Notes under the pieces: model-generated
Databases searched by the model: none
Seen by the model: the letters and a program-made list of their open reading frames with translations, nothing else
What the model was told of the DNA's origin: nothing
Translations under genes and position numbers: made by a program
Assembly (NCBI GenBank): GCA_934418055.1
Contig: CAKRWX010000094.1
Coordinates: 1-8,354, forward strand
DNA from: an uncultured Lachnospiraceae bacterium
GTDB lineage: Bacteria > Bacillota > Clostridia > Lachnospirales > Lachnospiraceae
Reading direction: 5' to 3'
Length of the DNA: 8,354 nucleotides
Shown: piece after piece, positions 6,321-8,354 of the stretch
Layout: the number at the start of each line of letters is the position of its first letter
Position numbering within the stretch: position 1 is the stretch's first letter

Positions 6321-7585
6321 ATCGCACCTCCCCGAAACGCCTCAACCGCCTCTTCCACTCCCTCCAGATCCGTACCGCCGCCATAATCCAACACCACCAG
6401 CCGTCCTCTATCCTTCAATATCACCTCATCGACCGCCGGATCATCGTCATTGATCAGATACCGGTACCAGGACACTTCGATCCCGTCGGGAAGCTCGGTC
6501 AGTTCTGCTGGAAGTTCCTGCTCCACCTGATTCCAGTATTTTGTCAGATCTTTGGGATAGCATTTGCTGGTTTTCTGAATGATCCATGGGATCGGACTGG
6601 TGTATATGGTAACGTCTACTGATTTTCCTGAACCGCTCATCTGGAAATCACTGGTCTGACAGCTTGCAAATATGGTCTGCTTTTTCCCACTATCCGTTTC
6701 TTCTTCCTGAAAATGAGCCGTTATGGCATTACGCAAAGGAACAATGATCATCGCAAGAACAGCGACTGCAACCAGATAAGACAACCAGTCATCCCCGCTA
6801 TTTCCACTGCTATGATTCTGGATCCAATTTCTTGCAAATAGTGAAATACCTACAAGAAAAACAGCGGAAAGCATATTACCCAACAACACTTTTGTAGAAG
6901 AGGAAAATGCCAATATAAAGATTGCCAGTATTAAGATCCCATTCAATATCACCACATACTCTTTTAACTTTACTTTCCGCCGCAGATTTATTTTAGGAAA
7001 TGATTTTCCTTTCTTGAAAGCCATTTCATTTCCGCGGCTCCATCGAAATAACCGCACATAAGACACCATCCAGGAAATGCTTACTCCCAACAGCAATGGA
7101 TTGAGGATCAGCTGCACAGGATCCGCAAATAATTTTCCTGGATTCTGCAGACTTGTGTATACCGCCCAGAAACTGACTGCAAACAGGATTGGATAGAGAA
7201 TTTTTACCGACCAGTTCCAGGAAAGAGCCTTCTGTATCTGAAACTGCTTCTCTTCGCTCATATCGCCGGTCCGTTCCGCCGCTTCATCGGTTGTATAAAA
7301 GATCTGCCAGAAAGTTCCGCTGCATTGAAAATTCCAGCCAGCTTCCTGGCACTGTTCGCGAAATTGTTCTGCTTTCGCTATATCTGTACCAGTAAGGGAT
7401 GAACTTTCCGGAACTAAAAGTGCCACATATCTTCTTTTCTCCGGCTGCGCCTGATAAAATTTCATAACCGAACCGCCAACACTCTCCAGAAACCAGCCCT
7501 GCTGCGCCATTTCCTCCAGATACTGCTGGAACGCGTCCGCTTCCCATAACTGAAAGGTCCACCAGATCCGTTTCTTTTGTCTCAT
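6308..7585 (-). CDS. DUF2812 domain-containing membrane protein
   Basis: The 425-residue protein starts with a DUF2812 domain (about 5-110). Its pattern is W-W-T-F-Q-L-W-E (8-15), Y-L-E-E-M-A-Q-Q-G-W (22-31), a variable middle, and A-G-W-N-F-Q-C-S-G-T-F-W-Q-I-F (82-96). About five membrane helices follow (126-147, 157-180, 208-228, 233-252, 266-290), then a C-terminal domain (291-425) of mixed strands, probably extracytoplasmic. The frame extends upstream to an ATG at 7657, but that codon lies upstream of the promoter -10 box, while ATG 7585 has a GGGGG site 8 bases away and begins just before the domain, so 7585 is chosen. DUF2812 genes are often next to PadR-type regulators in Bacillota; none is seen here. 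It leads an operon with the 81- and 473-residue membrane proteins. The biochemical role is unknown. Confidence 0.85.
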   Translation of the reverse strand: MRQKKRIWWTFQLWEADAFQQYLEEMAQQGWFLESVGGSVMKFYQAQPEKRRYVALLVPESSSLTGTDIAKAEQFREQCQEAGWNFQCSGTFWQIFYTTDEAAERTGDMSEEKQFQIQKALSWNWSVKILYPILFAVSFWAVYTSLQNPGKLFADPVQLILNPLLLGVSISWMVSYVRLFRWSRGNEMAFKKGKSFPKINLRRKVKLKEYVVILNGILILAIFILAFSSSTKVLLGNMLSAVFLVGISLFARNWIQNHSSGNSGDDWLSYLVAVAVLAMIIVPLRNAITAHFQEEETDSGKKQTIFASCQTSDFQMSGSGKSVDVTIYTSPIPWIIQKTSKCYPKDLTKYWNQVEQELPAELTELPDGIEVSWYRYLINDDDPAVDEVILKDRGRLVVLDYGGGTDLEGVEEAVEAFRGGAICVK

Positions 7586-7593
7586 CCATTCAT

Positions 7594-7600
7594 CCCCCTT
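7594..7600 (-). promoter_or_regulatory. Ribosome binding site deciding the DUF2812 protein start
   Basis: AAGGGGG on the minus strand lies 8 bases before ATG 7585. Two other ATG triplets fall between it and the start but are out of frame, so 7585 is the supported start. Confidence 0.65.
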
Positions 7601-7626
7601 TCCAAGAATCATGCTATTTCGAATCA

Positions 7627-7653
7627 TTTTATCTATCTTTATTATAGATAAAA
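7627..7653. promoter_or_regulatory. Perfect 10-bp inverted repeat over the -10 box, candidate operator
   Basis: TTTTATCTAT (7627-7636) and ATAGATAAAA (7644-7653) are exact inverted copies with a 7-base spacer. The repeat covers the -10 box and predicted transcription start, where a bound repressor would block RNA polymerase. The regulator is not encoded in the window. Confidence 0.65.
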
Positions 7654-7670
7654 CCATTCCTGTCTGACAA
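7641..7670 (-). promoter_or_regulatory. Promoter of the three-gene membrane-protein operon
   Basis: On the minus strand, TTGTCA (7670-7665) and a perfect TATAAT (7646-7641) are 18 bases apart. Transcription should begin near 7634, downstream of the alternative ATG 7657, which rules out that start from this promoter. Confidence 0.8.
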
Positions 7671-7733
7671 GAATAATGGACTTACCATTTTCTTACATAT
7701 TTATTAGGTTTCATAGGATGCAATTTTCTATAA

Positions 7734-7777
7734 AATAAAAAACTCCTGCAATAGCCCATCGAACTATCACAGGAGTT
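7734..7777 (-). terminator. Intrinsic terminator of the UPF0016 gene
   Basis: Outer arms AACTCCTG (7741-7748) and CAGGAGTT (7770-7777), plus inner arms ATAG (7751-7754) and CTAT (7764-7767), form a long hairpin. On the minus strand it is followed by a T-rich tail (TTTTTTATTTT). It lies 24 bases after the stop of the UPF0016 gene. The rest of this intergenic stretch, about 7678-7733, shows nothing recognisable. Confidence 0.85.
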
Positions 7778-7800
7778 CTTTTCTCCCAATCTCTATCCAA

Positions 7801-8354
7801 TTAATTTGCTTTTTTCTCTCTTTTGATAAAAAGACCGACGCACAAACCAGCAAAAACAACTGTCACTGCAATCAATACCGGCCATACTGGGATCTGGAAG
7901 ACATCCGCTCTGATCAGATTCAGTCCCTGATAAAGGGTATACACACCAAAAATAGAGAAGATCACAAACGCAAGTGTTTCCAGCAGTCCTTCCGGTGTCT
8001 TACTCTTTAAGAAATATCCCACTAACATTCCAAGAATATCCGCCGTAAAAAGTCCCAGAGAACATCCGATCCATACCACAAATGCCGCGCCCATGCCTTC
8101 ATTGGCGCCAAAGGTGATGGCAGTAAGCTGTGTCTTGTCACCAAGCTCTGCTACGAAAAAAGTACAGAACACTGCCAGCGGAGCGAACTGGATCTTGGAT
8201 TTGCCGCCCTCTTCTTCCTCATCGTTATCACCAGAAATCGTTGATGCAGCGAAATAAAGAAATGCCAATGCCGCAACGGTTTTGATCAGCCATTCAGGAA
8301 TAAACTCACTGACAAGTCCACCCACCAGAACTGCCAGTCCATTCAGTACCAGGA
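7801..8354 (-). CDS. UPF0016/TMEM165-family cation (probably Mn2+) exporter, 5' end beyond the window
   Basis: The frame is open from the right edge to TAA at 7801, so the N-terminus and first half-repeat are mostly outside. A GTG at 8325 is not a likely start, because the in-frame codons before it (L-N-G-L-A-V-L-V-G-G) continue a family-like membrane helix. Visible are the end of the first repeat, an acidic loop D-N-D-E-E-E-E, then the second repeat with the hallmark E-L-G-D-K-T (residues 60-65 counted from that GTG), followed by three more hydrophobic helices and a basic tail (K-R-E-K-K-A-N). In this family two E-x-G-D-K-T motifs form the ion site; the first must lie outside the window. Characterised members (MneA, Mnx, TMEM165, Gdt1) move Mn2+ and/or Ca2+, so Mn2+ export is the likely role. 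A terminator follows. Confidence 0.88.
   Translation of the reverse strand, partial: LVLNGLAVLVGGLVSEFIPEWLIKTVAALAFLYFAASTISGDNDEEEEGGKSKIQFAPLAVFCTFFVAELGDKTQLTAITFGANEGMGAAFVVWIGCSLGLFTADILGMLVGYFLKSKTPEGLLETLAFVIFSIFGVYTLYQGLNLIRADVFQIPVWPVLIAVTVVFAGLCVGLFIKREKKAN

Noticed and set aside
7586..7657. Upstream ATG 7657 as start of the DUF2812 protein
   Set aside because: It lies upstream of the -10 box at 7641-7646, has no ribosome binding site, and the extra residues are not domain-like.
7741..7781. Plus-strand terminator from the same hairpin as the UPF0016 terminator
   Set aside because: The plus-strand tail (CTTTTCT) is weaker and no plus-strand gene lies upstream, so the minus-strand role is preferred.
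8323..8325. GTG as start of the UPF0016 protein
   Set aside because: The frame stays open to the window edge and the preceding codons encode family-typical helix residues, so the gene continues outside.

Overview
The window looks like chromosomal DNA of an anaerobic gut-type Bacillota, most likely a Lachnospiraceae-like Clostridia. This rests on medium GC content, strong GGAGG-type ribosome binding sites, and gene types common in that group: a DUF2812 membrane protein, a FliB-type cysteine-cluster protein, a PBECR4-type nuclease remnant and a UPF0016 transporter. No rRNA, tRNA, CRISPR array, insertion sequence or integrase is visible.

Left block (1-2735, minus strand): a LysR-type regulator, a FliB-like cysteine-cluster methylase and a DUF1311/LprI-type lipoprotein (running off the left edge) are packed with gaps of 12 and 2 bases, so they read as one operon. 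Divergent from the regulator, across a 116-base region with a dyad, is a YeiH-family putative sulfate/sulfite exporter (2852-3892, plus strand). The divergent LysR/YeiH pair resembles enterobacterial yeiE-yeiH, so the regulator probably controls the exporter.

Middle block (3893-4582, plus strand) is the most unusual part. A consensus sigma-70/A promoter (TTGACA, 17 bases, TATAAT) drives a structured RNA of about 170 nt that has several hairpins, a possible kissing-loop interaction and an intrinsic terminator. Immediately after the terminator, with its own ribosome binding site, is a small AT-rich gene that resembles PBECR4-type nuclease domains. That gene seems to have lost an internal segment and is frameshifted in a run of seven T. 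The layout (RNA, terminator, nuclease-like gene) recalls type III toxin-antitoxin loci or a terminator-controlled leader, but no antitoxin-like tandem repeats are seen. The RNA class is not identified.

Right block (4602-7657, minus strand): a three-gene membrane-protein operon (DUF2812 protein, 81-residue three-helix protein, 473-residue membrane protein with a large C-terminal domain) is transcribed from a good promoter whose -10 box lies inside a perfect 10-bp inverted repeat, a strong candidate operator. Its function is unknown. At the right edge (7801-8354, minus strand) is the C-terminal part of a UPF0016/TMEM165-family cation (probably Mn2+) exporter, followed by a clear terminator.
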